Shown here: positions 53,501 through 61,619 of the stretch, in pieces
How positions within the stretch are numbered: position 1 is the first letter of the stretch
How the letters are laid out: each line of letters starts with the position of its first letter
Origin: Neolewinella agarilytica
GTDB taxonomy: Bacteria > Bacteroidota > Bacteroidia > Chitinophagales > Saprospiraceae
Assembly (NCBI RefSeq): GCF_900110645.1
Contig: NZ_FOFB01000009.1
Coordinates: 148,674-212,673, forward strand
DNA: 64,000 bases
Direction: 5' to 3'
The notes under the pieces: model-generated
What the model saw: only the letters and a program-made list of their open reading frames with translations
What the model was told of the DNA's origin: nothing
Databases searched by the model: none
Made by a program: the position numbers and the translations under genes

Positions 53501-54385
53501 GTCGCGGATGTAATCTTTCATCTCATCCGCATCCTGATCGTATTCTCCCATTTCATTGGGCAGGCCGGCGTTGGGGTAGGCATGGACGTTGCACTCCGCC
53601 ACCTTGCTCAGGGCCGCCAGGTGGGTGCGCATTTCCTGTGCGCCGAGCGCACAGTTGAGGCCCACACAGAGCGGGTTGGCGTGAGCAACGGAGATGTAGA
53701 AGGCCTCGACCGTCTGCCCGCTCAGGGTCCGGCCACTGGCGTCGGTGATGGTGCCGGAGATCATAACGGGTAACTCCCGGTCAATTTCATTGCGTACCCG
53801 CTCCAGGGCAAAAAGGGCGGCTTTAGCGTTGAGCGTATCGAAGATGGTCTCGATCAGGATGAGGTCGGAACCGCCGTCAGCGAGTCCTTTGATCTGGGTA
53901 TAGTAAGCGTCGGCCAGCTCCGTGAAGGTGATTGCCCGGTAGCCGGGGTCGTTTACGTCCGGACTGATACTCAGGGTCCGGTTCGTTGGCCCGACGGCGC
54001 CCGCTACAAAGCGGGGTTTGGCCGGGTTTTTGGCGGTGTACTCATCCGCTGCCTGGCGGGCTACTTTTGCGGCCGCTACGTTCATTTCGTAGACGATGTG
54101 TTCGGTGCCGTAGTCTTCCTGCGCAATGGTGGTGCCGCTGAAGGTGTTGGTCTCAATCACATCCGCTCCGGCTTCAAGGTACTGCTCATGGATTTCGCGA
54201 ATCACGTCGGGACGGGTCAAAACCAATAGATCATGGTTTCCTTTCAGGTCACTCTCATGCTCTTCGAAATAGCCTTTGCGATAGTCTTCTTCTGTGAGTC
54301 CATAACCCTGAATGAGGGAGCCCATGGCTCCATCAAGGACAAGGATGCGTTGCTCGAAAATATCACGTAGACTGGTCGTTGACAT
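50546..54385 (-). CDS. metH: Cobalamin-dependent methionine synthase
   Basis: 1279 residues, slightly longer than the family's roughly 1230. It transfers the methyl group of methyl-tetrahydrofolate to homocysteine. Domains: homocysteine-binding barrel with zinc Cys in GLNCALG and [10 protein letters not shown], pterin-binding barrel ([14 protein letters not shown] ... IDVNMDEG), cobalamin module with [11 protein letters not shown], and the C-terminal reactivation (SAM-binding) domain ending [14 protein letters not shown]. The linker between the cobalamin and activation parts has an unusual insertion ([29 protein letters not shown]) encoded by a dispersed 20-bp motif and a 38-bp palindromic repeat. 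A third motif copy encodes IAPASAA further on. ATG 54385 is chosen ([19 protein letters not shown]). Confidence 0.96.
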   Translation of the reverse strand: MSTTSLRDIFEQRILVLDGAMGSLIQGYGLTEEDYRKGYFEEHESDLKGNHDLLVLTRPDVIREIHEQYLEAGADVIETNTFSGTTIAQEDYGTEHIVYEMNVAAAKVARQAADEYTAKNPAKPRFVAGAVGPTNRTLSISPDVNDPGYRAITFTELADAYYTQIKGLADGGSDLILIETIFDTLNAKAALFALERVRNEIDRELPVMISGTITDASGRTLSGQTVEAFYISVAHANPLCVGLNCALGAQEMRTHLAALSKVAECNVHAYPNAGLPNEMGEYDQDADEMKDYIRDFASSGLVNLIGGCCGTTPEHIRQMARAVDGLKPREIPTLPGYSTYSGLEPLVVRPETNFINVGERTNVTGSRKFSRLIMNGKYDEALAVALHQVEGGAQVIDVNMDEGLLDSKEAMVTFLNLVMAEPDIAKLPIMIDSSKWDVIEAGLQCVQGKCIVNSISMKEGEEEFLRQAKLVKAYGAAAIVMAFDETGQADTEDRKVEICARAYKLLVEEAKFAPQDIIFDPNIFAVATGIEEHNNYGVDFIEATRRIKELCPGAKISGGVSNVSFSFRGNNVVREAMHSAFLYHAIEAGMDMGIVNAGMIEVYQDIPEDLLVHVEDVILNRRPDATERLTDLAEGLKNVGGRSVVKDLAWRESTVEERLQHSLVRGITEFITEDTEEARLKYPRPLHVIEGPLMDGMNVVGDLFGSGKMFLPQVVKSARVMKAAVAYLNPFIEAEKEEIMARQAEEDARRTAAGEALEEREAQKENEGSRQYKGTILLATVKGDVHDIGKNIVGVVLACNNYEIIDLGVMVPANKILDEAQKHQVDIIGLSGLITPSLDEMVNVAAEMERRGMTTPLLIGGATTSKTHTALKVEPAYTKGATVHVLDASRAVTVAGSLLDGEAADREAYRQSITEEYERVRVHRAKQQSGKKALSIAAARANALQLDWDNYTPPVPTFTGAKVFEDYDLAELVDYIDWTPFFSSWALAGKFPAILTDSVVGEEATTLYNEAREMLDKIVQEKWLQAKGVIGFWPASADTETDTVKVYNGAQPQVQGEVKEQEEGVDARRSFQDASRSVELYHLRQQSKKAKGRPNLALTDFIAPASAAKSDYLGGFAVTAGIGIEPHIKRFEEAGDDYSAIMLKALADRLAEAFAERMHQRVRMEFWGYAPDEAVTNEQLIAEQYRGIRPAPGYPACPEHTEKETLWQLLDVEATTGIQLTDSMAMYPASSVSGWYLSHPDAKYFTVRGIREDQAADYAARKGWDAETAEKWLASIMAD
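51063..51081 (-). repeat. Dispersed 20-bp motif, copy 15 (in coding DNA)
   Basis: TTGCACCTGCGTCTGCGGC in the methionine synthase gene, encoding IAPASAA. Confidence 0.75.
51154..51191 (-). repeat. 38-bp palindromic repeat inside metH
   Basis: 36 of 38 bases match the intergenic element at 16493-16530. In frame it encodes [13 protein letters not shown] in the linker before the activation domain. Confidence 0.85.
51221..51241 (+). repeat. Dispersed 20-bp motif, copy 16 (in coding DNA)
   Basis: Perfect consensus TTGCACCTGCGGCTGCGCCC in metH (antisense), encoding GAQPQVQ. It lies 30 bases from the 38-bp repeat. Confidence 0.85.
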
Positions 54386-54405
54386 AAAGTGTCTTTTAGT
54401 ACCGC

Positions 54406-54413
54406 CAAAGATA
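54406..54413 (-). promoter_or_regulatory. -7 promoter element of metH
   Basis: TATCTTTG on the minus strand, 21 bases before the ATG at 54385. The short leader leaves no room for a cobalamin or SAM riboswitch. Confidence 0.55.
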
Positions 54414-54482
54414 CTGATCAAGACAGGAATTAGTGGACCGACTGCGACAGTTGATATTGTTATTTTCTACGGCCTGTGAACA

Positions 54483-55664
54483 CTATTCCAATGCGGCACG
54501 CCGCCGCAGTGCTTCTACATAATAGTAATCCGCATAAATGATTGGTACATCGATCTCAAAGCCATTTGGAAACCCTCCTGTACTGTGTTGGAGAAAAAAG
54601 GGCGCTACGTCACTCTTATATTCTTCTTTTGTTAGCGAGGTGAGAATTCTGTCGGCATGCTGAAGGTAGAAGTCTTTTCGTTCGGGGTCCAGTTTGACAA
54701 GGTCCAGCAAACCAGATGCAGTAATCGCTGCTGCTGATACATCACGAGGCGCTTCAGGGCTTTTCGGGGCATTGTAATCCCAGTAAGGGATTTCATCTTC
54801 AGGTAAATTAGGGTGGTTGAAAATGAAATTGGCGATTTCCCGAGCCCGATCCAGGAACGCAGGATTTCCCGTCTCCCTATAGCATGTAGCGAAACCATGC
54901 AGGCCCCAAGCCTGACCGCGTGACCAGGCGGAGTCGTCTGAGAAGCCTTGGTGGGTATTTCGTTTACGAACTTCTCCGGTGATCGGGTTATAATCAATGA
55001 CGTGGTAGGAGCTGTAATCCGCCCGGAAGTGGTTCTTCATAGTCGTCAGTGCGTGCCGGTTGGCTACCTTATAAAAGGTAACGTTATCCGTAAATCTGGT
55101 AGCGGCAAAGAGCATCTCCAGGTTCATCATGTTGTCAATGATGACGGGGAAATCCCAATTTTCGGCATTGAAATCCCAGGAACGGATACAGCCCACGGTA
55201 TCGTTGTATCGCTGGATCAGGGTCTCAGAAGCCGTAACAATGATGTCTTTGTAGCGCTCGTCTTTCGTGATTTTATAGCCTTCTCCAAAGCTGCAGTAGA
55301 GTTTGAAGCCCAGATCGTGTGTATGATCATCGTACTTCTCTTTTTCGATGAAGGCAGTCCACGCACGAGCGGCTCTTTCCAGTTCCGGATCTTGATTGAC
55401 GGCATAGAGTTGCCAGAGCATGCCGGGATAAAAACCACTCGTCCAGTCACGGGATTTAACGGTGTGTAACGTACCGTCTTCGTTAAGCGCTCGCGGGATG
55501 GCCATGGAGTCAAGGGGTACCTTGTCCAGGTCTGCAATGGCGCGGGCGGCGAGCTGCTGAAGGCGCTCTTTGGCAGTGGGAACAGTACTGTCAGTTGTCG
55601 TTTGCGGTGCATCACTACAGGTGAAAAGCAAAAAAAATAGCAAGGTGGAGATGAACGGTTTCAT
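54483..55664 (-). CDS. GH88 unsaturated glucuronyl hydrolase-like lipoprotein
   Basis: 393 residues. Lipoprotein signal with Cys in LFTCSD (about 16). An (alpha/alpha)6 barrel of GH88 type is indicated by DWTSGFYPGMLW, the HDLGFKLYCSFG Asp, the second catalytic Asp in VIIDNMMNLEML, QGFSDDSAWSRGQAWGLHGF, and the C-terminal YADYYYVEALRR. GH88 enzymes hydrate and release the unsaturated uronic acid left by polysaccharide lyases. No lyase gene is adjacent, so the polysaccharide cannot be named. Not clearly in an operon. Confidence 0.88.
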   Translation of the reverse strand: MKPFISTLLFFLLFTCSDAPQTTTDSTVPTAKERLQQLAARAIADLDKVPLDSMAIPRALNEDGTLHTVKSRDWTSGFYPGMLWQLYAVNQDPELERAARAWTAFIEKEKYDDHTHDLGFKLYCSFGEGYKITKDERYKDIIVTASETLIQRYNDTVGCIRSWDFNAENWDFPVIIDNMMNLEMLFAATRFTDNVTFYKVANRHALTTMKNHFRADYSSYHVIDYNPITGEVRKRNTHQGFSDDSAWSRGQAWGLHGFATCYRETGNPAFLDRAREIANFIFNHPNLPEDEIPYWDYNAPKSPEAPRDVSAAAITASGLLDLVKLDPERKDFYLQHADRILTSLTKEEYKSDVAPFFLQHSTGGFPNGFEIDVPIIYADYYYVEALRRRAALE

Positions 55665-55842
55665 AGCTGGATTTTCTTCAGACTGGCTGGAGGCTTCTAG
55701 AGAAGATATGTAAGATAAGTCTCTTCTTTATTCTATTTCAGCACGAAATGATCCTATTGGCCATAAAGTCAAAGAACGTTCAGGTGTAAAGGGGCAATCT
55801 CTTGCCGATAGCACGAAGTATTTCGTAGCAAATCAAATGCCC

Positions 55843-57270
55843 CTATCGCAAACCCTTTCCTTCTACCAGGACCAGCGCCCGCTCCAGCTGTTCATCCCGT
55901 CCTTCGCGGAGTGCGTCTTCGGTGATGGGGACGATGATGTCCGGCGTAACGTTTCCCTCAATGGCGTAGGGGAGTTGCAGGGCGATGTTATTGACCTTCA
56001 GCTCGAACTCTTCATTGGGGCCGATGAATAATCTTTTCTTCCGGTTGCTCCCACCGAAGGTTGTTCCCGCTGAAGCTCCGGCGGTGACCCCCAGCAGTTT
56101 TCCCCGACCCGAACCCTGCACGAAGCGGGCGAACATGCCGCTGGCGGAGAAGGTCATCTCGTTAATAAGAACGACTACCTCACCATCAAAACGCAAGTTG
56201 GCTTTACGAGGCTTCATGGCTTTGCTCAGTACGCGCTGGACCTTGCGGCCGTGCTTGCTTACCGCCCCGCTCCGCCGCCGCTTAAGGTCTTTGGCGGATT
56301 CACCGGGCAGGGCTTTGGCCGGGCCGGTGAGGATGATGCGGTCGGCGAAGCGAAACTTACCTTCGGAGAGGAAAGAATACAGGTAGTTGATCCGGCCGCT
56401 GGAGCCACCGGTGTTGTCGCGCAAGTCAATGATGAGCTGGCGGGTGCCGCTCTGCTTCAGGGTGTCAAACACCTGCTTGACGAATTTGTAGTAGTTGCCA
56501 TCCCGGAATTTGCGGTCGGCAAAACTGTTGATGTCAAGGATGCCCGTTTGGCCGTCTTCGGCATAGCGGAAGGTGATGGTTTCTGCGATGGGCGTCACTT
56601 TCTTTTTGGGGTCAACCCAGGGGCGGTGAGTGGGGAGAATTTCCCGCCTTGAGCCATCGGTAAGGGTAAGGGTGAGGCTGGCCTGCAGGCCATAATGCCG
56701 TTGATACTGTAGGCCCATACCTCGGGCAATAGCGGCTTGGGTAGCGGATACATTGCCCACGTCATTAAGGCCGGCAAAGTAAGCCATGTTGTCGATCATG
56801 GGCCCCAACTCTTCGCCATTGATGGCAGCGATGGCGGTAGTGGGCAAGAGCGAATCCGTTGTTGTTCGCAGGCCTTTGAGAAGAATGAAACGCCCGTCAT
56901 CCGTTCGCATCAGGGAGAGCGGAAAAACGTTCTCCCTTACCCTTACGTTCATCAGCGAGTCAAAGTGAGGTTCCAGGATAAGGTGGCCGCAATCGGTTAC
57001 CTCCTGCAAGGGGGAGACCAATCGGGTAAAATCCCAGAGCGCAATGGAGTCCGCAAACCTTGCGCTCGACATAAAACCCTGCACCTGCGTCCGCGCCGCC
57101 AATAACCGTTCCCTCCCTGCTGATTCATAGCCGATCGGGTGATGATCACGAATGGTCTCATATACCTCGTCCACCATGTCGGGCACCGCGCTGAAGGGTA
57201 GCATACGTTGGGCGCAGACGCTGGTGCAAAGGATGGTTAAAATGAGCAGGGAGAGGCCATGTCTGTTCAT
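55843..57270 (-). CDS. S41-family peptidase (C-terminal processing protease-like)
   Basis: 475 residues. The signal peptide includes LCTSVCAQ, encoded partly by a dispersed-motif copy. The S41 catalytic domain shows ILDINSFADRKF, LIIDLRDNTGGSSG (the conserved RxNxGG turn), the Ser/Lys region LINEMTFSASGMFA (nucleophile Ser), and GVTAGASAGTTFGGS. No clear PDZ domain is seen between the N-terminal helical part and the core. It probably acts in the periplasm or at the surface. A second motif copy encodes AARTQVQG near residue 60. Confidence 0.85.
   Translation of the reverse strand: MNRHGLSLLILTILCTSVCAQRMLPFSAVPDMVDEVYETIRDHHPIGYESAGRERLLAARTQVQGFMSSARFADSIALWDFTRLVSPLQEVTDCGHLILEPHFDSLMNVRVRENVFPLSLMRTDDGRFILLKGLRTTTDSLLPTTAIAAINGEELGPMIDNMAYFAGLNDVGNVSATQAAIARGMGLQYQRHYGLQASLTLTLTDGSRREILPTHRPWVDPKKKVTPIAETITFRYAEDGQTGILDINSFADRKFRDGNYYKFVKQVFDTLKQSGTRQLIIDLRDNTGGSSGRINYLYSFLSEGKFRFADRIILTGPAKALPGESAKDLKRRRSGAVSKHGRKVQRVLSKAMKPRKANLRFDGEVVVLINEMTFSASGMFARFVQGSGRGKLLGVTAGASAGTTFGGSNRKKRLFIGPNEEFELKVNNIALQLPYAIEGNVTPDIIVPITEDALREGRDEQLERALVLVEGKGLR
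57080..57097 (+). repeat. Dispersed 20-bp motif, copy 17 (in coding DNA)
   Basis: TGCACCTGCGTCCGCGCC in the S41 peptidase gene, encoding AARTQVQ. Confidence 0.75.
57210..57230 (-). repeat. Dispersed 20-bp motif, copy 18 (in coding DNA)
   Basis: Variant TTTGCACCAGCGTCTGCGCC in the signal-peptide region of the S41 peptidase. Confidence 0.55.
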
Positions 57271-57498
57271 GGGGCGGGGATGGATAATTACTGCCTAAAG
57301 ATGCCTTAATTCTTATTTGTCATTTCCTAAGACAGGCTTAATTTTAATTTTGGTAACGTTTTGGCAGTTATCCGGCTGAAGCCGGGGCTGTGTTACGAAG
57401 CTCTCCGAGCTGGCTTACAGCTTAGCCCGATCAATACGAACATGAGTGCGGAGATTTGTATTTTACACCCTACCAGATAACCCAATTAATCATCCCCC

Positions 57499-59178
57499 AT
57501 GTCCGATGAAGAAATGAACGAGCTCAACCGTCAGCTCCGCGCATTGACCGAGCAGCAGAACAACGCACCCAAAGCGGAATTTGCGGGCCTGAGCTCGGAG
57601 CAGGTGTTCTGGCTCAACCACCACCCGCTGGAGGAGGGTTGTGTAGTACGCTGGCGGGAAGACATTTCGGATGAGGTGCTGGCTCAAGTGCCGCTGCTGA
57701 CTTTTGCCGTCGACCTGCTGAGCCGCCTGCGCGAAAAGGAAGTGAAGCTCACCGCCAAGGGAAATTTACCCGCCCGGATGGTGAAGGAATGGTACGCCAC
57801 GGGGCTGATCGCGCAGTATGACCTGGATAAAGGCATCACCAAACTCAGCTCGGAAGACGACTGTTACTTCGCCACCACCCTGAAATATGTCCTCGGAGGC
57901 TTGCGGTGGACCAAAAAACGCCACGGCAAACTAAGCCTCACCGCAAGGGGCAAAAAGGTACTCGCCGGCCCCCGGCAGGCGATGCTGGAACAACTTTTCC
58001 TTCAGCATTTTACCAACTTCAACCTCGGCTATTTCGATGGGTATGACGATGACGGCGGGCTGCAGCACCTTTTCGGTTTTTTCCTGGTTCTTTTGCTGAA
58101 AAAAGGGAAGGATTGGCAAAAGAACACTGCCTACGTTGAGGCCATGCTGGAGGCGTTTCCGATGCTGGTGGACAGCTTTCCATCAGACAGATACGTTACG
58201 CAGGGAAAAGCGGCGCGAAATGCCATCGAGGTTCGTTTTCTGGATCGTTCTCTCAGTTTCTATGGCCTGCTAAGGTTTCGGGGCGGGCACCGCATACTGG
58301 AGAACAATCGGGAAGTCATGGCCACCGATCTCTTCCGCAGCCTCTTCCGTTTTGAGCCCGACGCCCGGCGCCCGGAGCGGGAAGAAGACGTCGATGCTCA
58401 GATCCGCTCTGCGCTCTTTGACGCGGAGATGGGCGGCGTTTCCTGGTCTTCCGGCGATCTGCCAGCGGAGCTGCAAAAGCAGTTTCACGACCAGATCCGT
58501 GCCTTCCACGCCGGGGACGGGGCGGGCCGGGTCACCATCGGTAGCCTCCTGTCTGGCCTGGAGTTGCCTGCCCCGGACAGTCTCGATAGCGAAGAAGCCG
58601 CCGTCGGTGAAATCGAAAAATTGCTGCTCGCGCTACAGGAAAAGCACGTTTTCTTCGAGCCTCCACACCACCTGCCACCCTCCCGCCTCTACCGCTTCCT
58701 GACGACGGATTTCCTGGCCCACGAAATACCGACGCCCAACCCGATGATGCCCGCTTTCGTTCCGCTGGAATCCATCGACCCGGAGCTGGCCCAACCGCCA
58801 GCCACCGTGCTGGCCGCCGAAGACTTTATGGTCATGCTCTTCACCCTCGATGAGCCGCTGCCCGAAGACCGCTTCCACCACGTCATGCGGCTACACGGTG
58901 AGGTAGCGCCCCGCGAAGCCGCTCTGGCCCACGCGAATGCCTGGCGCGCGCAGTGGTCCGCCATCACCCCCCTGAGTTTCGCCCCCGGCCCCATCCAGGA
59001 AGCAGACGGTTTTATTACCTACCCCTTCGTGCAGGTCCGCTTCGAGACCACCGACCACGCCGGTAACACCCAGGAAAGAGAGTGGGTGGGCGTCGTTCAA
59101 CTCATCCCCGTGGACGATGACTGGCTGGTTTATGGGGGGAGTTTTCAGGAAGAAGGGGGGCTGGGGTTTGGGTTTTGA
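57499..59178 (+). CDS. Hypothetical protein with winged-helix-like segment
   Basis: 559 residues, cytoplasmic, no membrane segment. Residues about 75-155 have VKLTAKGNLPARMVKEWYATGL ... TKLSSEDDCYF ... GKLSLTARGKKVLAG, a pattern seen in winged-helix-like parts of some plasmid pRiA4b ORF-3-type proteins. The C-terminal half is acidic and proline-rich and ends with a beta-rich segment (FITYPFVQVRFETTDHAGN). I do not recognise the complete protein. It precedes the exporter gene by 139 bases in the same direction; a link is not established. Confidence 0.6.
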   Translation: MSDEEMNELNRQLRALTEQQNNAPKAEFAGLSSEQVFWLNHHPLEEGCVVRWREDISDEVLAQVPLLTFAVDLLSRLREKEVKLTAKGNLPARMVKEWYATGLIAQYDLDKGITKLSSEDDCYFATTLKYVLGGLRWTKKRHGKLSLTARGKKVLAGPRQAMLEQLFLQHFTNFNLGYFDGYDDDGGLQHLFGFFLVLLLKKGKDWQKNTAYVEAMLEAFPMLVDSFPSDRYVTQGKAARNAIEVRFLDRSLSFYGLLRFRGGHRILENNREVMATDLFRSLFRFEPDARRPEREEDVDAQIRSALFDAEMGGVSWSSGDLPAELQKQFHDQIRAFHAGDGAGRVTIGSLLSGLELPAPDSLDSEEAAVGEIEKLLLALQEKHVFFEPPHHLPPSRLYRFLTTDFLAHEIPTPNPMMPAFVPLESIDPELAQPPATVLAAEDFMVMLFTLDEPLPEDRFHHVMRLHGEVAPREAALAHANAWRAQWSAITPLSFAPGPIQEADGFITYPFVQVRFETTDHAGNTQEREWVGVVQLIPVDDDWLVYGGSFQEEGGLGFGF

Positions 59179-59317
59179 GGAGGTCCAGAGCCCCCGGCCC
59201 AATACTAAAATCAATCCACCCATTAGTAAATTAGCCCTGCAAAACTTGCCAGATCCCGTTTTTTTTTAGCTATGTGCTGTACTAATAGTAAATCAACACA
59301 GACCCTTATAACAACAC

Positions 59318-61507
59318 ATGGGAAAATTCCCGTTCTATTCCCAAATGGATAGCATGGACTGTGGTCCGGCTTGCCTTCAGATGATTCTGAAGCATCACGG
59401 TCGTTATTATCCGCTACCGTGGCTACGTTCCATTTCCTACCTCAGTCGCGAAGGCGTAAGTCTCAAGGGCATCAGCAAAGCCGCCGAAAAGGTAGGCCTG
59501 CGCAGCATGGCCGTGAAAATTCCCTTCGCCGGGAAGTCGGATACGCCCTGCTTGCTCAACGCCCCATTCCCCTTGGTGGTGCACTGGAACCAGAACCACT
59601 TCATCGTCGTCCACAAAGCCAATAAAAAGTACGTATGGATTGCCGACCCCGCCGCTGGCAAACACAAACTACCCAAAGCTGATTTTCTACGCGGCTGGCA
59701 AAGCGACGGCGACCGGGGTATTGCTTTATTGTTGGAGCCTACGCCCTCCTTCTACGAAAATGAAGCACCACCATCCGATAAACTCAGCTTCCGCTTCGCC
59801 CTCAATTACCTCCGCCCTTATAAGAAATTGTGCTGGCAGTTGGGTATTGGCCTGGGCCTGAGTTCTCTGATTTCGCTGCTGTTCCCCTTCCTCACCCAAT
59901 CCATCGTTGATACGGGAATTGTCAATCAGGACATCGGCTTCATCTACCTCATCCTAATCGGACAGTTGGTGTTGTTCGCCACCCAGACCGCCGTCCGCTT
60001 CATCCAGAGCTGGATATTGCTCCACGTGGGCACCCGCCTCAACGTTTCCCTGATCAGCGACTTCCTGGTGAAGCTGATGAAGCTCCCCCTCGGCTATTTC
60101 GACACCAAAATGACGGGTGATCTACTACAACGCATCGGCGATCACCGCCGCATCGAAGCCTTCTTAACGCAGTCTACCCTCGGGGTTATCCTATCGACCT
60201 TCAACCTCATCGCCTTCAGTGTCGTACTGCTCTACTATTCGACCACCATCTTCTTGATTTTCCTGGTGGCGGCCATCGCTTACTTCGCCTGGATCGCCTT
60301 CTTTCTCAAACGCCGCAAAGAGATCGACTACCGGGCCTTCCAGCAGCACAGCCGCACGCAGGATTCGCTCATCGAGATCATCCAGGGAATGCCCGAAATC
60401 AAACTTCAGGGCAGCCAGTTGAAACGCCGCTGGCGCTGGGCGGAGATTCAGGCCAAACTTTTTCGGGTACAAATGAGCTCGCTGCGACTCGGACAGTGGC
60501 AGGAAGCCGGAGGCTCGTTCATCAACCAATCTAAAGACATCCTCATCACGGTCATCGCCGCCACCGGCGTCATCAAAGGTGAATTGACGCTCGGAATGAT
60601 GCTGGCCATCCAGTACATCATTGGGCAACTTAACGGTCCGTTGGCCCAGATGATCAACTTCATCCGCTCCGGACAGGACGCAAAGATCAGCCTGGAACGT
60701 TTGGGCGAAATACACGCCCAGGCGGAAGAAGACAATCAGGAAATAGGGGTGAGCAAGGTCCAGCCCCGTGTCGGAGACATCGTGCTGGATAACGTCAGCT
60801 TCCGCTACAACGCCATCGAAGACGATGTGCTGAAAAACGTCAACCTGACGATTCGGAAGGGGAAAGTCACCGCCATTGTCGGCACCAGCGGCAGCGGAAA
60901 AACGACCCTGCTAAAATTATTACTAGGCTTCTATCCCGTAACGGAAGGAACCGTTCAGGTGTCCGGCGCAGACCTGCAACAACTCGACCAGGGCGCCTGG
61001 CGGGAGCACTGCGGCGTAGTGATGCAAGACGGCTTCATCTTCTCCGATACCATCGCCAACAACATCAGCGAAAGCAGCGATTGGCCGGACGCGGAGCGGC
61101 TGGACCACGCCCTCAACGTCGCCAATATCGAAGGCTACGTTCGCGCCCTTCCCCTCGGCGTCAACACCATGATCGGTGCGCGGGGCAACGGTACCTCCCA
61201 GGGCCAGAAGCAACGCCTGCTCATCGCCCGGGCCGTCTATAAAAACCCGGATTACCTCTTCCTCGACGAAGCGACCAACTCCCTGGACGCCAACAACGAA
61301 CGCGAGATCATCAATAAACTGGACGAGTTCTACACCGGCAAAACCGTCGTGGTCGTAGCTCATCGCCTCTCTACGGTTTCCCACGCCGATCAGATCGTCG
61401 TCCTCGAAAAAGGTGAACTCATTGAAATCGGTACCCATAAAGAACTGGTTGCTCGGAAGGGCGCTTACTATACCCTGGTAAAGAATCAGTTGGAGTTGGG
61501 TAGTTAG
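59318..61507 (+). CDS. C39-peptidase-containing ABC transporter (peptide maturation/export)
   Basis: 729 residues. An N-terminal C39 cysteine peptidase (1-130) has the catalytic Cys15 in SMDCGPACLQMI, His94 in NHFIVV and Asp110 in IADPAAG. Six membrane helices follow (about 165-440), then an ABC ATPase: Walker A GTSGSGKTT (522-530), a changed signature GTSQGQKQR (about 625) in place of LSGGQ, and Walker B YLFLDEATNSLD. Such PCAT proteins cut leader peptides after a double glycine and export the rest. It forms a cluster with the HlyD protein and two double-glycine proteins downstream. Confidence 0.93.
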   Translation: MGKFPFYSQMDSMDCGPACLQMILKHHGRYYPLPWLRSISYLSREGVSLKGISKAAEKVGLRSMAVKIPFAGKSDTPCLLNAPFPLVVHWNQNHFIVVHKANKKYVWIADPAAGKHKLPKADFLRGWQSDGDRGIALLLEPTPSFYENEAPPSDKLSFRFALNYLRPYKKLCWQLGIGLGLSSLISLLFPFLTQSIVDTGIVNQDIGFIYLILIGQLVLFATQTAVRFIQSWILLHVGTRLNVSLISDFLVKLMKLPLGYFDTKMTGDLLQRIGDHRRIEAFLTQSTLGVILSTFNLIAFSVVLLYYSTTIFLIFLVAAIAYFAWIAFFLKRRKEIDYRAFQQHSRTQDSLIEIIQGMPEIKLQGSQLKRRWRWAEIQAKLFRVQMSSLRLGQWQEAGGSFINQSKDILITVIAATGVIKGELTLGMMLAIQYIIGQLNGPLAQMINFIRSGQDAKISLERLGEIHAQAEEDNQEIGVSKVQPRVGDIVLDNVSFRYNAIEDDVLKNVNLTIRKGKVTAIVGTSGSGKTTLLKLLLGFYPVTEGTVQVSGADLQQLDQGAWREHCGVVMQDGFIFSDTIANNISESSDWPDAERLDHALNVANIEGYVRALPLGVNTMIGARGNGTSQGQKQRLLIARAVYKNPDYLFLDEATNSLDANNEREIINKLDEFYTGKTVVVVAHRLSTVSHADQIVVLEKGELIEIGTHKELVARKGAYYTLVKNQLELGS

Positions 61508-61511
61508 AAAA

Positions 61512-61592
61512 TCCCCCCCGGCCCCCCGAAGGGGGGAGTACCCGCCAAATCTTATGAGGCGTTTACTCCCCCCTTCGGGGGGCCGGGGGGGA
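61512..61592. repeat. 29-bp perfect inverted repeat (C/G-rich)
   Basis: Arms at 61512-61540 and 61564-61592 with CCCCCCGAAGGGGGG cores are separated by 23 bases, between the exporter and HlyD genes. This may attenuate expression of the HlyD gene. Confidence 0.85.
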
Positions 61593-61619
61593 CTAACACA
61601 AACTTGATAAAATTCACAT

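Noticed and set aside
50546..54385. Frameshift or domain loss in metH
   Set aside because: All four domains are present in one frame; the unusual linker is a repeat-derived insertion, not a break.
54386..54480. Cobalamin or SAM riboswitch before metH
   Set aside because: A -7 promoter element lies 21 bases before the start, leaving no space for an aptamer, and no conserved riboswitch core was seen.
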